6,247 nt of DNA from Verrucomicrobiales bacterium (GTDB lineage Bacteria > Verrucomicrobiota > Verrucomicrobiia > Verrucomicrobiales > DEV007), in contig JALRFZ010000644.1 in the NCBI GenBank assembly GCA_023253615.1, positions 1-6,247 on the forward strand, written 5' to 3'. Shown here piece after piece: positions 5,626-6,247 of the stretch. A model generated the notes under the pieces. It was not told where the DNA came from. It saw only the letters and a list, made by a program, of their open reading frames with translations, and did not search any database. The position numbers and the translations under genes are program-made. How positions within the stretch are numbered: the first letter of the stretch is position 1; every line of letters starts with the position of its first letter.

Positions 5626-5663
5626 CCGGCGCGAAAACGCGTCGGTGACCGAAAAATTCGGTC
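5626..5663. terminator. Two adjacent stem-loops after the secreted-protein gene
   Basis: CCGGCGCG (5626-5633), an AAAA loop and CGCGTCGG (5638-5645) form an 8-bp stem with one G-U pair. One base later GACCGAA (5647-5653), AAA and TTCGGTC (5657-5663) form a perfect 7-bp stem. They begin 32 bp after the stop codon at 5593, where a transcript end is expected. Neither is followed by a T run on the plus strand, so this would be a non-canonical terminator, an RNA-stabilising 3' end, or, for the second dyad, a protein-binding site upstream of the lipoprotein gene. Confidence 0.45.
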
Positions 5664-5679
5664 GAGATGCCATAAAAAC

Positions 5680-5708
5680 TTGACTCTCTGGTAAGGAGGC
5701 GTCATCTC
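5680..5708 (+). promoter_or_regulatory. Weak candidate promoter for the lipoprotein gene
   Basis: TTGACT (5680-5685) matches the sigma-70 -35 box at five of six positions and is preceded by an A-rich stretch. The region 16-18 bp further (TCATCT/CATCTC, 5702-5708) is a poor -10 box. If this promoter were used, transcription would start near 5715 and the upstream Shine-Dalgarno-like sequence would not be in the mRNA, so the two readings of this leader exclude each other. Confidence 0.25.
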
Positions 5709-5716
5709 TGCTTACC
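5690..5716 (+). promoter_or_regulatory. Hairpin enclosing a consensus Shine-Dalgarno sequence
   Basis: GGTAAG (5690-5695) pairs with CTTACC (5711-5716), and GAG (5696-5698) pairs with CTC (5706-5708), leaving a 2-nt bulge (5709-5710) and a 7-nt loop. Six of the seven bases of AAGGAGG (5693-5699), the best ribosome-binding consensus in the window, lie in the stem. The sequence is 34 bases from the lipoprotein ATG, too far for normal initiation, and no ATG or GTG follows it at normal distance. CTG at 5708 would give a 9-codon leader whose TGA (5735-5737) overlaps the lipoprotein ATG. The structure is read directly; any regulatory role is inference. Confidence 0.4.
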
Positions 5717-5733
5717 CATTTCGGGATGCTGAT

Positions 5734-6247
5734 ATGACGATTCGTTCCTTTTCATCCACCGTCTCCTTGCTCGCGGCCGCGCTGTTTCTGAGCGCCTGTG
5801 CCGTCGATGAGCCGGCCTCCTTCCGGAGCGGCACGGCGGCGGAGGGGGCGGTCCTGAAAGGGAAAAAAGGGGAGGACGCCGGCGAGGTGAAGAAGGAAGC
5901 GGTGGCCAAAGCCAAGGAAGCCGCCGCCAAGGCGAAGGCGGAAGCCGACCGCAAGGCCGCCGAAGAAAAGTCCGAGGCCCGGGAGAAGGCCGCGAAACTT
6001 GCCGCGGTGAAAAAGAAGGAGGCCGACAAGCTCGCCGCCGAAGAGGCCGGGGAGAAAGCCAGGGCCGCCGCGGAGGCCGCGAAGCTCGCCGGGAAAGGGT
6101 CGGAGAAGAAAGCCCGTGCCGAGGCCTTGATCGCCCGTGAAAAGGAGCGCGAGGCGGAGAAGGCGGCCAAGCTGGCTGCGAAAGCCAAGCTCGGGGCCGA
6201 TCGCGCCGCCGGTGAGGGCGCCCGGGAAGTGGAGGCGTTCGCCGCGC
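5734..6247 (+). CDS. Lipoprotein with long Ala/Lys/Glu-rich helix, 3' end outside window
   Basis: The first 171 codons of a gene that runs off the right edge with no stop. Residues 1-21 are a lipoprotein signal: Arg4, the hydrophobic run VSLLAAALFL, and lipobox LSAC, so Cys22 would be lipidated. The following Ala23-Val24 shows no inner-membrane retention aspartate, which suggests the outer membrane (a rule established for enterobacteria). From about residue 41 to the edge the protein is nearly all Ala, Lys, Glu and Arg with few helix breakers, like the long helical domain II of TolA; EKAAKLAA occurs twice (84-91 and 142-149). A periplasm-spanning helix or coiled coil is the natural inference; the C-terminal domain that would reveal the role is not visible. 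The ATG at 5734 is chosen because it gives a correctly sized signal peptide and the in-frame upstream codons meet a TAA at 5692. It lies 140 bp after the previous gene and probably has its own control. Confidence 0.85.
   Translation, partial: MTIRSFSSTVSLLAAALFLSACAVDEPASFRSGTAAEGAVLKGKKGEDAGEVKKEAVAKAKEAAAKAKAEADRKAAEEKSEAREKAAKLAAVKKKEADKLAAEEAGEKARAAAEAAKLAGKGSEKKARAEALIAREKEREAEKAAKLAAKAKLGADRAAGEGAREVEAFAA

Noticed and set aside
5712..6188. Minus-strand frame encoding an Ala/Ser/Phe-rich protein
   Set aside because: It is the antisense of the Ala/Lys/Glu-rich lipoprotein helix, which always yields such a composition; the plus frame has a proper lipobox signal.

Overview
This is a GC-rich bacterial window of about 6.2 kb. 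It holds one leftward gene (a sirtuin), a rightward run of four complete genes, and a fifth rightward gene cut by the right edge. The envelope-type proteins, the pyrimidine-rich leaders without Shine-Dalgarno sequences, and an iterated 10-bp CGCGAATGAC block suggest a Gram-negative of the Verrucomicrobiota/Planctomycetota type. That placement is inference from style; the window has no rRNA or other phylogenetic marker.

Layout, left to right. Positions 1-334 hold no gene but are rich in structure: five tandem 10-bp repeats (21-70), a stem-loop with a T-rich tail (68-119), overlapping palindromes (168-225), and an intrinsic terminator for the leftward sirtuin (301 down to 281). The sirtuin (335-1051, minus) is a CobB-type NAD-dependent protein deacylase with the class III desuccinylase residues. 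An 88-bp divergent intergenic region follows, with a 10-bp palindrome. The rightward block then reads: a secreted purple-acid-phosphatase-like metallophosphoesterase whose C-terminal metal-binding histidines appear to be replaced (1140-2288); an AIM24-family protein (2320-3012); a single-pass membrane protein with a small beta-rich domain (3122-3568); and a large secreted helical protein with TPR-like stretches (3611-5593). After a 140-bp gap with three stem-loops comes an Ala/Lys/Glu-rich lipoprotein that runs off the window (5734 onward).

How the genes may work together. Four of the five rightward products are predicted to be exported or membrane-anchored, so an envelope role for the block is reasonable but unproven. 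The gaps (31, 109, 42 and 140 bp) allow one or more transcription units. The sirtuin is convergent with nothing visible and is probably an independent housekeeping gene. I see no defence system, CRISPR array, transposase, phage gene, tRNA or rRNA here. The points most worth a second look are the metallophosphoesterase with an altered active site, the unusual leader of the lipoprotein gene (a consensus Shine-Dalgarno buried in a hairpin and not placed at a start codon), the 10-bp tandem repeat, and the unrecognised 148-aa and 660-aa envelope proteins.
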